41,644 nucleotides of DNA from Oscillospiraceae bacterium (GTDB taxonomy: Bacteria > Bacillota > Clostridia > Oscillospirales > Oscillospiraceae). Position numbers and translations under genes: made by a program. Positions within the stretch are counted from its first letter, which is position 1. Each line of letters begins with the position of its first letter. The notes beneath the pieces were generated by a model. That model worked only from the letters and a program-made list of their open reading frames with translations, searched no databases and had not been told where the DNA came from. Of this stretch, positions 1-9,404 are shown piece by piece. The DNA lies in NCBI GenBank assembly GCA_902801295.1, contig CADCHN010000013.1:1-41644 (forward strand). Reading direction: 5' to 3'.

Positions 1-377
<377 letters not shown>

Positions 378-562
378 GGTATCTTAAAACCTTTCGGTTC
401 TAAAATCTTATTGAAGCTTACTAGCTCTCAAAAGAAATTGTCTTTGAGTCTTGCGACTCTTAAAGAACCCTTTTCTGGTGCTTATTTTTGCATAAGCTGT
501 TCTTACATTGTTCAATTTTCAAGGTACATCCCCGCTCCCTCTTTCAAGGGGGCAGCTTGTTT

Positions 563-591
563 AATATAGCACAGCGGAAAGTCCTTGTCAA
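563..591 (-). promoter_or_regulatory. rRNA promoter P2 (TTGACA-17-TATATT)
   Basis: On the minus strand a perfect -35 TTGACA (586-591) is 17 nt from -10 TATATT (563-568). Transcription would start near 555, giving a leader of about 180 nt before the 16S 5' end. That leader contains a small hairpin (GAGTC/GACTC at 446-459) and a boxA-like stretch near 461-470. With P1 it forms the tandem promoter pair typical of Firmicutes rRNA operons. Confidence 0.85.
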
Positions 592-667
592 GAAAAACTT
601 TTTCTTTTTTTCAAGTTTTTTTGCGCTTCGGATTTGGAAGCTTTGGCTCTCTCAGGCGAGCTTGCAC

Positions 668-696
668 AATATACACCCGGCTTGACACTTTGTCAA
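668..696 (-). promoter_or_regulatory. rRNA promoter P1 (TTGACA-17-TATATT)
   Basis: A second perfect minus-strand promoter: -35 TTGACA at 691-696, 17-nt spacer, -10 TATATT at 668-673. It lies about 105 bp upstream of P2. Its -35 sits inside the inverted repeat at 681-697, so the same repeat also gives TTGACA on the plus strand, towards the germination operon. Confidence 0.82.
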
Positions 697-697
697 G
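681..697. repeat. Inverted repeat sharing -35 elements of two divergent directions
   Basis: CTTGACA-CTT-TGTCAAG is a perfect 7-bp inverted repeat with a 3-nt centre. The right arm supplies the -35 of rRNA promoter P1. The left arm supplies a plus-strand TTGACA (682-687), followed 18 nt later by TGATAT (706-711), a possible weak vegetative promoter towards the ger operon. Whether a protein binds it is unknown. Confidence 0.6.
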
Positions 698-735
698 CAC
701 TTTTTTGATATATTTAAAAGAAAAATTATCCAGTC

Positions 736-765
736 CAAATATTGTGGTACAGTCTGGAAATACTA
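736..765 (+). promoter_or_regulatory. Possible SigG-like promoter of the ger operon
   Basis: AATACTA (759-765) resembles the forespore SigG -10 consensus, and CAAATA (736-741) is a partial -35 at 17-nt spacing. SigG drives gerA-type operons in Bacillus, so the assignment suits the genes, but the match is only partial. A start about 7 nt after the -10 would fall almost on the ATG at 772. Confidence 0.3.
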
Positions 766-771
766 CACGAT

Positions 772-2262
772 ATGTACGATTCTATTCCATATCATCCGAA
801 AACCGAGCCCCGGTATTCCGGGGAACTTTCCGCGCAGGCGCTCGGCGCGCTCTTCGCGCGCTGCTCGGATTTTACGCAGCGGCGCATCGACGCGGGCCTC
901 GACCCGGCGTGTCCGGTCAGTCTCTGCTGGCTGGACGGCCTTGTTGCCGGGCGGGACCTGGCCGAGACGCTGCTGCGCCCGCTGACCGAGTTCTGGCGTC
1001 TCTCCGCCGACACGGCTGATTTTCAGGCGCGTCTGCTTGCGGGGGCTGTCACGGCCTGGTCGGTCAAGCCCTTTCACACGCTCGACGAGACGGTGCAGGC
1101 CATTACCCACGGCTTTTGCGCGCTGATCCTGGAGGAGACGCACACCGCGCTCTGCTTTGAGCTGCGCAGTGAAACCGGCCGCAGCGTGGGTGAGCCGACG
1201 CTGGAGAAATCCGTTAAAGGTGCGAAGGATTCCTTCGTAGAGACGCTTCGGGTCAACACTGCCCTCGTGCGGCGACGTCTCGCCTCGCCGGAATTGAAGC
1301 TGATCGAAAGCGATCTCGGCCGCCGCTCCTCGACAAAAACGGCGCTGCTATATCTGGAGGGCGTGGCCGACCCCGCGCTGGTCGGGGAGCTTGCCCTGCG
1401 GCTGGACGCGCTGGACCTCGACGCGCTGCTCTCGCTCGGGCCGCTGGAGGAGGCGCTGTCCGGCACGCCTCGCTCGCCCTTTCCGCAGGCGCTGCACACC
1501 GAGCGACCGGACCGCTTCGCCATGCACCTGAGCGACGGGCGCGTGGGACTGCTGGTGGACGGTCTGCCTGTGGGGCTGATTCTGCCGGTAACGCTCGCGG
1601 AATTCATGAAGGTCACCGGCGACCGCGGCCAGCATTTTCTGGTCAGCAGCACGCTGAGCCTGCTGCGCTGGTTTTCCCTGCTGGCGGCGCTTCTGCTGCC
1701 GGGAGTATACGTAGCCATGGCCATGTATCACCAGGAAATGATCCCGACGAAGCTGCTGCTGAGCATGATCGAGGCCAAGCAGCAGGTGCCCTTCTCCACG
1801 GCGCTGGAGGTTTTGGGGATGCTGCTGGCCTTTCTGATGCTGCAGGAGGCCGGCTTGCGCCTGCCGGGGCCGATGGGCGACACGGTAAGCATCATCGGCG
1901 CGCTGATCGTCGGCCAGGCGGCGGTGGAGGCGCGCGTCGTCTCGCCGATTGCCATCATCGTCGTAGCCGCGGCAGGCATCGCCTGCTACACGCTGCCAAG
2001 CCAGGATCTGGCAGCGGCGCTGCGGCTGTGGAGCCTCGGCCTGCTCCTGGCCGGCGCATTCGCGGGTCTCTACGGCATCGCGCTCGGCTGCTGCCTGCTG
2101 CTCTGGCATCTCTCAGGGATCGACAGCTTCGGCCGCAGCTATACGGCGCCCCTGAGCGAAGACGGCCCGGGTCTGCGGCGTTTGCTGCTGCGGCGGCCGT
2201 TTTCCGCGCTCAAGCTGCGGGACGCGCTGCTGAACACCCTTGATCGGAGGCGGAGAAAATGA
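772..2262 (+). CDS. gerAA: Spore germinant receptor subunit A (GerA/SpoVAF family)
   Basis: This is the A subunit of a GerA-type nutrient receptor in the spore inner membrane. A soluble N-terminal half carries family landmarks such as EPTLEKSVKGAKDSF, VNTALVRRRL, SPFPQALHTERPD and GRVGLLVDG. The membrane half has several hydrophobic helices and AGLRLPGPMGDTVSIIGALI followed by IGQAAVEARVVSP. ATG 772 gives 496 aa; a TTG at 742 is an in-frame alternative, and neither has a clear ribosome-binding site. The stop overlaps the next start in ATGA (2259-2262), implying translational coupling. The germinant cannot be read from sequence. It is divergent from the 16S rRNA gene. Confidence 0.93.
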   Translation: MYDSIPYHPKTEPRYSGELSAQALGALFARCSDFTQRRIDAGLDPACPVSLCWLDGLVAGRDLAETLLRPLTEFWRLSADTADFQARLLAGAVTAWSVKPFHTLDETVQAITHGFCALILEETHTALCFELRSETGRSVGEPTLEKSVKGAKDSFVETLRVNTALVRRRLASPELKLIESDLGRRSSTKTALLYLEGVADPALVGELALRLDALDLDALLSLGPLEEALSGTPRSPFPQALHTERPDRFAMHLSDGRVGLLVDGLPVGLILPVTLAEFMKVTGDRGQHFLVSSTLSLLRWFSLLAALLLPGVYVAMAMYHQEMIPTKLLLSMIEAKQQVPFSTALEVLGMLLAFLMLQEAGLRLPGPMGDTVSIIGALIVGQAAVEARVVSPIAIIVVAAAGIACYTLPSQDLAAALRLWSLGLLLAGAFAGLYGIALGCCLLLWHLSGIDSFGRSYTAPLSEDGPGLRRLLLRRPFSALKLRDALLNTLDRRRRK

Positions 2263-3410
2263 ACAAGCCTTATGGGAAAGCCTTACTGCTTTCATTTATT
2301 ATAATTGTTAGTCTGTGCCTCGGCGGCTGCGGCCTGCGCGATCAGGCGCGCGAGGTGGATCAGCTGCTGGTCGTGCAGAGCATGGGGCTGGACTCAGGTC
2401 CCCAGGGTGTTCTGCTCAGCCTCTCCTCCGCCGGCGGTTCCACGCCGGACAGCCCGCCGGTGCGCCTTCAGAGCGCCGGGGAGTCGATCACGACGGCGCT
2501 GGAGCGCGTGCGTGCCGGGGCAAACGAAGAGGAGCTGTTCTGCGCCCACATCGGCCACCTGCTGATCGGGGAGGAGGCTGCCCGACAGGGGATCCGCCCG
2601 GCGCTGGATTACGTATGCCGCTCGGGTGATCTTCGCCTGAGCGTGCCGCTGTATATTCTCCGCGGCAACACCGCGCGGGAGGCGGTGCTGGGCGCGGGCG
2701 ATGAGAGCTTCGGCGTCTGTGACGCGCTCGATTCCGTGGACGCCGACCTGCGCTCGCGCGGCGACGGGCACACCGCCACCGCCTCCGATATTCTGCGGGA
2801 TCTCGAACGCTACGGCAGCGCCCTGGTCTGCGCCGTGTCGCTGCGGCCCTCGGCGGAGGAGGATCGCAGCGGCGAGACGCCGAAGCGGCCCGAGACCGTG
2901 GTTCCCGAGGGCTATGCCGTACTGCGCGACGGCGTGCTCTGCGGCTGGCTGGATCGTCAGCAGGCGATCGGCGTCGGCTTTCTGACCGGCAACACCGGAG
3001 TCTGCGAGCTGACGGTGACCGATCAGGCAGGGCTCCCGGTCACGCTGACGCTCACCGGCGGCAGCTGCAAGCTGGAGCCGCGCTGGGACGAGGTCGGCCA
3101 GCTTGCGGCGCTGGAGGTCAATGTGGAGGCTCAGGCCGTGCTGGCCGAAAGCAAGGCCGGAGACACCGAGCTCGACTATCTGCAGATGATGCTCGAGCGC
3201 AGCCTCTCCGAGCGCGTGCGTCAGGTGCTGCAGATGTCTAAGCAGTGGAGGGCGGATTTCCTCGGCCTCGAAGGAAAATTGGAGCGCCAGGCGCCGGGGA
3301 AAATGCGTGCGATGACGCCGGGTTTTGCCGCGTGCTGGCCGTCCCTGCCGCTGACCGTCAGCGTCAGCGCCCATCTCACCGGCACCGGCGATGTGGAGGA
3401 CTGGCCATGA
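2259..3410 (+). CDS. gerAC: Spore germinant receptor subunit C, lipoprotein
   Basis: This 383-aa protein has a type II signal peptide: a hydrophobic stretch at about residues 8-21 followed by lipobox LGGC, so Cys24 would be lipidated. The mature N-terminus contains the REVDQL...MGLD pattern seen in GerC proteins. The C-terminal region (about 250-370) fits the GerAC C-terminal domain, including DYLQMMLERSLSERV. It lies between the A and B subunits, overlapping both by 4 nt (ATGA), so the three subunits are probably made stoichiometrically. The order A-C-B differs from the A-B-C order of the Bacillus subtilis gerA operon. Confidence 0.9.
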   Translation: MNKPYGKALLLSFIIIVSLCLGGCGLRDQAREVDQLLVVQSMGLDSGPQGVLLSLSSAGGSTPDSPPVRLQSAGESITTALERVRAGANEEELFCAHIGHLLIGEEAARQGIRPALDYVCRSGDLRLSVPLYILRGNTAREAVLGAGDESFGVCDALDSVDADLRSRGDGHTATASDILRDLERYGSALVCAVSLRPSAEEDRSGETPKRPETVVPEGYAVLRDGVLCGWLDRQQAIGVGFLTGNTGVCELTVTDQAGLPVTLTLTGGSCKLEPRWDEVGQLAALEVNVEAQAVLAESKAGDTELDYLQMMLERSLSERVRQVLQMSKQWRADFLGLEGKLERQAPGKMRAMTPGFAACWPSLPLTVSVSAHLTGTGDVEDWP

Positions 3411-4489
3411 AGAGCAGCGACCGTTTCACGCTCGGCCAGCTGCTGGCCCTTTGCTCCGTGATGGCGCTCACACCGGCGCTGCGGCTGCTGCCGGGCGCCT
3501 CGGCCGCTCTCGCGGGCCGGGGCGGCTGGCTTTCGGTGCTGCTGGCGCTGCCGGCGGCCATCGCCTACGGCGCCTTTCTCTGGCACTTTGGGCAGCAGCG
3601 CCGGGAAGGGGAGAGCCTGCCCGCGCTCTGGCAGCGCGCGGCAGGGGAGCGCGTCGGCGCAGCGCTGCTGATGCTCTGCGGGCTCTGGCTGCTGTTTTAC
3701 GCAGGCTTTACCCTGCGCGACAGCGCGCAGCGGCTGATCGACACCGTCTATCCCCACGCTGACCGCCGCCTGTTCGTGCTGCCGCTGGGTCTGGCCGCAG
3801 CCGTCGCCGGTGCGGGAGAGGCGCGCCGTCTCGTGCGCTGCGCCAAAATGCTGCTGCCGCTGCTGGTCGGGGCGATCGCGCTCACGCTGCTGTTTGCGCT
3901 GCCGGAGCTGCACTCGGACAATCTCCTGCCCCTCGCCGGGCAGGACGCGCTGCCGGTGCTGAAGGGCGCGCTGCCGACGCTCGACGTGGCGGCGCTCATC
4001 CTGGTACTGCTGTTTTTCCTCTCCGACCGGCTGATAGGGGAGGGCCGCTATCGCAGCGTCGCCGGGCGGATCGCGCTGCTCGGCACACTGATGGCGGCGC
4101 TGACGGCCGCGGTGATCGGCGCCTTTGGTCACGAGCTGAGCGCACGGCTGACGCAGCCCTATTTTTCCCTGGTACGGAATCTTGTGTTCTTTCACAGCCT
4201 CGAGCGCATTGAGGCGCTGCTGGTGGCGCTGTGGATCTTCTCCGATTTTCTGCTGACCGCGGCGCTGCTGCTCGTCGTCCGGCGCTGCCTGGCGCCGCTG
4301 TGCGGGGAAAAGCCATGGCTCGGCGCGGCGATCGGCGCGCCTGCGCTGCTGATCGGCTGCCTGCTGGCGCCGGAGGCCGCCGCCTTTGAGCGTCTTTCCT
4401 CGCGCTGGATCCCGGTGGCCAACGCCGCCGTCTGTCTGCTGCTGATCCCCGGTGTTTACGTGCTCGGAAAGCTTCGGAAAAGGCTGTAA
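3407..4489 (+). CDS. gerAB: Spore germinant receptor subunit B, APC-type permease
   Basis: This 360-aa protein is hydrophobic almost throughout, with about ten predicted membrane helices. It starts with the cytoplasmic segment SSDRFTLGQLLALCSVMAL, typical of GerB proteins. GerB is related to amino-acid permeases and is thought to bind the germinant. ATG 3407 overlaps the gerC stop. No strong terminator follows; the mfd promoter begins 6 nt after the stop. The permease completes a full A/B/C receptor in one operon. Confidence 0.9.
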   Translation: MKSSDRFTLGQLLALCSVMALTPALRLLPGASAALAGRGGWLSVLLALPAAIAYGAFLWHFGQQRREGESLPALWQRAAGERVGAALLMLCGLWLLFYAGFTLRDSAQRLIDTVYPHADRRLFVLPLGLAAAVAGAGEARRLVRCAKMLLPLLVGAIALTLLFALPELHSDNLLPLAGQDALPVLKGALPTLDVAALILVLLFFLSDRLIGEGRYRSVAGRIALLGTLMAALTAAVIGAFGHELSARLTQPYFSLVRNLVFFHSLERIEALLVALWIFSDFLLTAALLLVVRRCLAPLCGEKPWLGAAIGAPALLIGCLLAPEAAAFERLSSRWIPVANAAVCLLLIPGVYVLGKLRKRL

Positions 4490-4494
4490 TCCGA

Positions 4495-4523
4495 TTGCAT
4501 CCGGGGCTCATCCGTGGTATAAT
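4495..4523 (+). promoter_or_regulatory. mfd promoter (TTGCAT-17-TATAAT), near-leaderless
   Basis: The -35 TTGCAT (4495-4500) and a perfect -10 TATAAT (4518-4523) are separated by 17 nt. A start 6-8 nt after the -10 falls at about 4529-4531, only a few nt before the mfd ATG at 4533. No Shine-Dalgarno sequence is visible between them. Confidence 0.75.
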
Positions 4524-4532
4524 CCAGCCGGT

Positions 4533-7500
4533 ATGAAGATCCTGAATCAAGTCTTTTTTGAAAATAAGGAAGCCGCCGCCCTCCCCGGTCTGCTGGAGAG
4601 CGGAGGGCTTCCTGCGCTCGTTTCCGGGCTTTCGGCGGTGCATCGGGCGCATTTGGGCGCGGCGCTGCGCGAAAAAACGGGCCTGCCGCTCTTTGTCCTC
4701 TGCCCGGACGACACCGCCGCCGAAAACATGGCGCGCGATCTCGCCTCGATGCTGGGGGAGGAGGCCGCCGTGCTCGGCATGCGCGACTTCAGCTTCTATC
4801 CCGCCGAGGCCGTCTCCCGCCAGGCCGAGCAGCGGCGCATCGCCGCGCTCTTCGCGCTCTCTGCCGGTGCCGTAAAGATCGCCGTTGCCTCCGTGCCCGG
4901 CCTGCTGCAGCGTACGCTTCCGCCGGAGGCGCTCGCGCGCGCCGTTTTTGTCATGGATTCTGCCTCCCCCTGCTCCCTCGAGGACGCCGAGGACGCGCTG
5001 CTGCGCTGCGGCTACAGCCGCAGCGACCAGGTCGAAGGGCCGGGACAGTTCGCCAGACGCGGCGGCATTCTGGACTTTTTCTCGCCCGCGGACAGCGAGC
5101 CTGTGCGCATCGAGTTCTGGGGTGACGAGATCGACTCCATGGCTCATTTTGAGGTGTCCAGCCAGCGCCGGACGGAGTCGGTCGATCGCTGCGTGATCCT
5201 GCCGGCAGCCGAAGCGCTGCCGCCGCTGGTCCCGGGCGGCCCTGCCGCGCTGGGCAAGCAGCTCCGCCAGATCGCCGACCGCTACGCGCGCCGCCGCTCG
5301 AGCGAGCAGTCGCTGAAGCTCAGCCAGACCCTGCACAGCGACGCCGAGCGCCTGGAAAACGCCGCCTCGCTCCCGGAGAGCGACCGCTATCTGCCGCTTC
5401 TCTATCCGATGGCCTGCGGCGCCGACTACATTCCCGCCGACGCTCTCGTTCTGCTCGACCAGCCCGGCCGCTGCGCCGAGCGCGCGCGGGACTTTGCCAA
5501 GCAGCTCGCGCAGGATATCGGCGAGCTCAGCCGCCGCGCGCTGGTGATGGATGCGCCGGAGAGTTATTATCTGCCCTTTGACGCCTTTCTCAAGCGCCTG
5601 GACGATTATCCGGTGTATATGGCCGAGGCCTTCACCGTCGGCCGCTGTCCCGTGGCTCCGCGCACGCTGACGAGCGTGCCTGCCAAGCAGCTGCCCTCCT
5701 ATGCGGGCAGCGCCCAGGCCGCCGCCGAGGATGTAAAGCTCTACCTGAAAAACGGCAGCCGCGTGGTGGTGCTGGCCGGTGACGAGCGCCGCGCGAAGGT
5801 GCTGCAGGACTTCTTCAAGGAGCACGGCATCCCGGCCCTGATCCGCGATCCGCTGGAGCGCCTGCCCGAGCCGGGCGGCTGTGTGATCGGTATCGGCGCG
5901 ATCTCCTCGGGTCTCGAATACCCGGGGCTGAAGCTGGCCGTGCTGACCGACGCGCAGCTCATCCGCCAGAAGAACAAAAAGCCCGTCCGCGGCAAAAAGC
6001 TGCCGCCCGGGCGCGCACATATCGAGTCCTACGCCGATCTGTCCCCCGGGGACTATGTGGTGCACGAAAACCACGGCATCGGCCGCTTTGTCGGCATCGT
6101 CCGCATGCAGGTGGACGGGCAGGACAAGGACTACATCAAAATCAACTACGCCGGCACGGACACGCTCTATGTTCCCGCCACACAGCTCGACATGGTGTCG
6201 AAGTACACCGGCGGCGGCGAGGACAAGGCCGTCAAACTCTCGAAGATGGGCGGCGCCGAATGGGCCAAAACCCGCTCGCGCGCCAAGAGCGCGGCCAAGG
6301 ACATGGCCAAAAAGCTCATCGCCCTCTACGCCGAGCGCCAGCGCCTGCCGGGCTATGCCTTCTCGCCGGACAGCGAGTGGCAGCGGGAATTTGAGGAAAA
6401 CTTCGAATACACCGAGACCGACGATCAGCTCCGCTGCGTGGCCGAGATCAAGCAGGATATGGAAAAGGCCGTGCCGATGGACCGGCTGCTCTGCGGCGAC
6501 GTGGGCTACGGCAAAACGGAGGTCGCCCTGCGCGCGGTGATGAAGTGCGTGCTGGACGGCAAGCAGGCGGCCATCCTCGTTCCGACCACCGTGCTCGCGC
6601 AGCAGCACTATCAGACGGCGCTGCAGCGTTTCTTCGGTTTTCCGGTGAATATCGCGGTACTCAGCCGCTTCCGCACCGGCGGCCAGAGCGCGCAGACCAT
6701 CGCCGACCTTGCCAGCGGCAAGTGCGACCTTGTCATCGGCACGCACCGGCTGCTCTCGAAGGACGTCAAGTTCAAGGACCTCGGCCTGCTGGTCGTGGAC
6801 GAGGAGCAGCGCTTCGGCGTCGGCCACAAAGAGCACATCAAGGAGCTCAGCCGCGGCGTGGACGTGCTGACCCTATCGGCAACGCCGATCCCCCGCACGC
6901 TGAACATGGCCATGTCCGGCATCCGCGACATGTCCACCCTCGACGATCCCCCGGAGGATCGCCTGCCGGTGCAGACCTTCGTCATGGAGCACGACTGGGG
7001 GCTGGTGGCCGACGCGATCCGGCGCGAGATCCAGCGCGGCGGCCAGGTCTACTATCTGCACAACCGTATCGACGACATCGAGCGCACCGCGCGAAAGCTG
7101 CGCGACCTGCTGGAGGACGTGACGGTGGGCGTGGCACACGGACAGCTGGACAAGGCGGTGCTCGCAAGCGTCATGGACGCCGTCGCCACCGGGGAGACGC
7201 AGGTGCTGGTCTGCACGACGATCATCGAGACCGGCATCGACATTCCCAACGTCAACACCCTCATCATCGAGGACGCCGACCGCCTGGGACTGGCGCAGCT
7301 GCACCAGATCCGCGGGCGCGTGGGGCGCTCGACCCGCCGCGCCTCGGCCTATCTGACCTTCCGGCGCGACAAGGTGCTCACCGAGATCGCCGAAAAGCGG
7401 CTCAACGCCATCCGCGACTTCGCAGCCTTCGGCTCCGGCTACAAGATCGCCATGCGCGACCTGGAGATCCGCGGAGCGGGCAATCTGCTCGGCGCCGAGC

Positions 7501-8054
7501 AGTCCGGGCATATGATCGACGTGGGCTACGATATGTATATGAAGCTGCTGAGCGAGGCGGTGCTCGAGGCCCGCGGCATCGAGGTGCCGAAGGCCGCCGA
7601 GTGCTCCGCCGACCTCGCTGTGGCCGCCAATATCCCCGATCGCTACATCCCGTCCTCCGAGCAGCGCATGGACATCTACCGCAAGATCGCCCTGATCCGC
7701 AGCGAGCCGGAGGCCGACGACCTGATGGACGAGCTGATCGACCGCTTCGGCGATCCGCCGCCGGGCGTGAGCGCGCTGATCCAGGTGGCGCTGCTGCGCG
7801 GGGAGGCCGGGCGCGCCGGCGTCACGGACATCGCGCAAAAGGCCGGCTATCTGCGCTTTACGGTGAAGGATTTTGACATGGCGAAGGTTTCCCTCCTGTA
7901 CGCGCAGCCGGAATACAAGGGCAGATTGCGGGTCGAGGCCGGCTCGAAGCCCTGCCTGAGCCTGCGCATCAAGGCCAAAAATCGCGTCATCGACGAAGCG
8001 CGCCGCTTTGTGGCCGACTGGGGCAAACAGGCGGAAGCTGCGGCAAAGGCTTGA
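4533..8054 (+). CDS. mfd: Transcription-repair coupling factor Mfd
   Basis: Mfd (1173 aa) removes stalled RNA polymerase from damaged DNA and recruits UvrA. A UvrB-like N-terminal module ends with the QFARRGGILDFFS region. The CarD-like RNA-polymerase interaction domain begins near residue 500 (LSPGDYVVHENHGIGRFVGI). The translocase motor follows: Walker A GDVGYGKTE near 655, DEEQ box near 755, SATPIPRTL, and the GRVGRS motif VI. A C-terminal TRCF domain is present (SSEQRMDIYRKIA). Length is normal for the family. ATG 4533 is chosen because the protein alignment begins there (MKILNQVFF); upstream codons overlap gerB. It lies in its own transcription unit with a near-leaderless start. Confidence 0.97.
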   Translation: MKILNQVFFENKEAAALPGLLESGGLPALVSGLSAVHRAHLGAALREKTGLPLFVLCPDDTAAENMARDLASMLGEEAAVLGMRDFSFYPAEAVSRQAEQRRIAALFALSAGAVKIAVASVPGLLQRTLPPEALARAVFVMDSASPCSLEDAEDALLRCGYSRSDQVEGPGQFARRGGILDFFSPADSEPVRIEFWGDEIDSMAHFEVSSQRRTESVDRCVILPAAEALPPLVPGGPAALGKQLRQIADRYARRRSSEQSLKLSQTLHSDAERLENAASLPESDRYLPLLYPMACGADYIPADALVLLDQPGRCAERARDFAKQLAQDIGELSRRALVMDAPESYYLPFDAFLKRLDDYPVYMAEAFTVGRCPVAPRTLTSVPAKQLPSYAGSAQAAAEDVKLYLKNGSRVVVLAGDERRAKVLQDFFKEHGIPALIRDPLERLPEPGGCVIGIGAISSGLEYPGLKLAVLTDAQLIRQKNKKPVRGKKLPPGRAHIESYADLSPGDYVVHENHGIGRFVGIVRMQVDGQDKDYIKINYAGTDTLYVPATQLDMVSKYTGGGEDKAVKLSKMGGAEWAKTRSRAKSAAKDMAKKLIALYAERQRLPGYAFSPDSEWQREFEENFEYTETDDQLRCVAEIKQDMEKAVPMDRLLCGDVGYGKTEVALRAVMKCVLDGKQAAILVPTTVLAQQHYQTALQRFFGFPVNIAVLSRFRTGGQSAQTIADLASGKCDLVIGTHRLLSKDVKFKDLGLLVVDEEQRFGVGHKEHIKELSRGVDVLTLSATPIPRTLNMAMSGIRDMSTLDDPPEDRLPVQTFVMEHDWGLVADAIRREIQRGGQVYYLHNRIDDIERTARKLRDLLEDVTVGVAHGQLDKAVLASVMDAVATGETQVLVCTTIIETGIDIPNVNTLIIEDADRLGLAQLHQIRGRVGRSTRRASAYLTFRRDKVLTEIAEKRLNAIRDFAAFGSGYKIAMRDLEIRGAGNLLGAEQSGHMIDVGYDMYMKLLSEAVLEARGIEVPKAAECSADLAVAANIPDRYIPSSEQRMDIYRKIALIRSEPEADDLMDELIDRFGDPPPGVSALIQVALLRGEAGRAGVTDIAQKAGYLRFTVKDFDMAKVSLLYAQPEYKGRLRVEAGSKPCLSLRIKAKNRVIDEARRFVADWGKQAEAAAKA

Positions 8055-8079
8055 GTTCTCCGCCGCTTGGTGCTATAGT
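8051..8079 (+). promoter_or_regulatory. Promoter of the parvulin lipoprotein gene (TTGAGT-17-TATAGT)
   Basis: The -35 TTGAGT (8051-8056) overlaps the mfd stop codon. The -10 TATAGT (8074-8079) follows after 17 nt. The predicted leader is about 28 nt and carries an AAAGGA ribosome-binding site before ATG 8115. Confidence 0.7.
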
Positions 8080-8114
8080 ACTAAAAGAATTCCCACAGAA
8101 AGGAACTGACCCTG

Positions 8115-9341
8115 ATGAAAAAACTGTTTGTTTTCCTGCTGGCCGTCTGCCTGCTCTTTGTCGGCGCGGCCGGCTGTGCGCAAAAGCCCGCGGCAGCCCC
8201 GTCGCCCACCGGAGAGACGCCCGTCACCGACGAGACCATCTATGTGCCCCCCGTTGCTCCCGAGACGCCGTCGGTGCCCGCGTCCGAGGCGCCGGTCAGC
8301 ACCGAACTCCGGCACGTCGATCTGGAAGCGCTGCACGGCCTGTACGCGCCGGACAGTGTCTACGCCACGATCGGCGAGCGTGAAATCACCTGGGACGAAT
8401 ACTACGAGTGGCTCGGCACCTACGTGCTCAGCGGCGAGAACTATATGGAGACCATGGCCGCCTACGGCAGGGCGGGCGGCTGGGAGTCCGAGTACGCCGC
8501 CGGCGTCAGCCTGGCCGACTACGTGGTCGCCAACCTCAACGACAACCTCCGCGCTTTCACCGGCATTGACGACTTCGCCGCCGCAAACGGCGTCAGCGTC
8601 AGCGAGGAGGAGTTGGCCGCCAAGAAGGCCGAGGACATGAGCGCCATGCTCGGTGCCGACGCCACGGAGGAGGCCTGGGCCGATCTCCTGGTGCGCAATT
8701 TCATGACCGAAAACGTCTATCTCGCGCAGGCGAAGGCAAACATCCAGCTGCGCAAGGTCCTCGAGGAAAACTACGGCCAAAACGGCGAGAAGCTCAGCGC
8801 CGCCGCGCTGCAGCACTATATCGAGGACAAGGAGTATCTCCGCTGCAACCACATCCTCTTCCTGACGATGAACATGGAGACCCACGAAGCGCTGGACGAG
8901 GAGACCATCGCCGCCAAGAAGACCCAGGCGGAGGAGATCGCAGCCGAGCTGCAGTCGATCGAAAACCGCGAGGAGCTGCTGGCTCGCTTTGCCGAGCTCA
9001 AGGCCGAGCTGGACGAGGACAGCGGCAAGACCTACTTCCCTGACGGCTATATCTTCACCCCCGGCACGATGGTCAAAGCCTTTGAGGAAACCACCCGCGC
9101 CCTGACTGATTTTGAAGTCTCCGCGCCGGTTCTGTCCGAGTACGGCTACCACGTCATCATCCGCCTGCCGATCGGCGCGGACACCACGCTGGATGACGGC
9201 AGCACCGTCGGCGCCTCCGCCGCCAGCGAGATCATGGCCGCCGAGCTGGACGAGGTCGTGGACGCGCTGGAGTTCACGCTCGCCCCGGGCGTCGATCCTG
9301 TCAATCTGCTGGACTTTGTCACTCGGGATCTTGACAAATAA
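8115..9341 (+). CDS. Extracytoplasmic peptidyl-prolyl isomerase lipoprotein (PrsA/parvulin type)
   Basis: A 408-aa secreted foldase. A hydrophobic signal (about residues 4-17) leads to GAAGC, so Cys21 is the probable lipid anchor, followed by a Pro/Thr/Glu-rich linker to about residue 60. A SurA/PrsA-like helical N-domain contains ATIGEREITWDEYYEW. A PPIC rotamase-like region runs from CNHILFLTM (about 240) to SEYGYHVIIRLP (about 350), the usual start and end of that fold, though the middle is diverged. It would assist folding of exported proteins at the outer membrane face. A strong terminator follows. PrsA-like chaperone function is inferred; rotamase activity may be weak. Confidence 0.82.
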   Translation: MKKLFVFLLAVCLLFVGAAGCAQKPAAAPSPTGETPVTDETIYVPPVAPETPSVPASEAPVSTELRHVDLEALHGLYAPDSVYATIGEREITWDEYYEWLGTYVLSGENYMETMAAYGRAGGWESEYAAGVSLADYVVANLNDNLRAFTGIDDFAAANGVSVSEEELAAKKAEDMSAMLGADATEEAWADLLVRNFMTENVYLAQAKANIQLRKVLEENYGQNGEKLSAAALQHYIEDKEYLRCNHILFLTMNMETHEALDEETIAAKKTQAEEIAAELQSIENREELLARFAELKAELDEDSGKTYFPDGYIFTPGTMVKAFEETTRALTDFEVSAPVLSEYGYHVIIRLPIGADTTLDDGSTVGASAASEIMAAELDEVVDALEFTLAPGVDPVNLLDFVTRDLDK

Positions 9342-9357
9342 CTGAAACAGCGATTCT

Positions 9358-9393
9358 CCGGAGAGCGGTTTTCTGCCGCTCTCCGGTTTTTTT
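9358..9393 (+). terminator. Rho-independent terminator after the parvulin gene
   Basis: A perfect 11-bp stem CCGGAGAGCGG/CCGCTCTCCGG (9358-9368 and 9376-9386) with a 7-nt loop is followed by seven T residues. Confidence 0.92.
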
Positions 9394-9404
9394 GCAAAAA
9401 GCTC

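Noticed and set aside
3996..6836. 946-codon minus-strand open frame antisense to gerB and mfd
   Set aside because: It mirrors the codon structure of high-GC genes on the other strand, has low-complexity Arg/Ala/His/Gln-rich translation and no recognisable domain.
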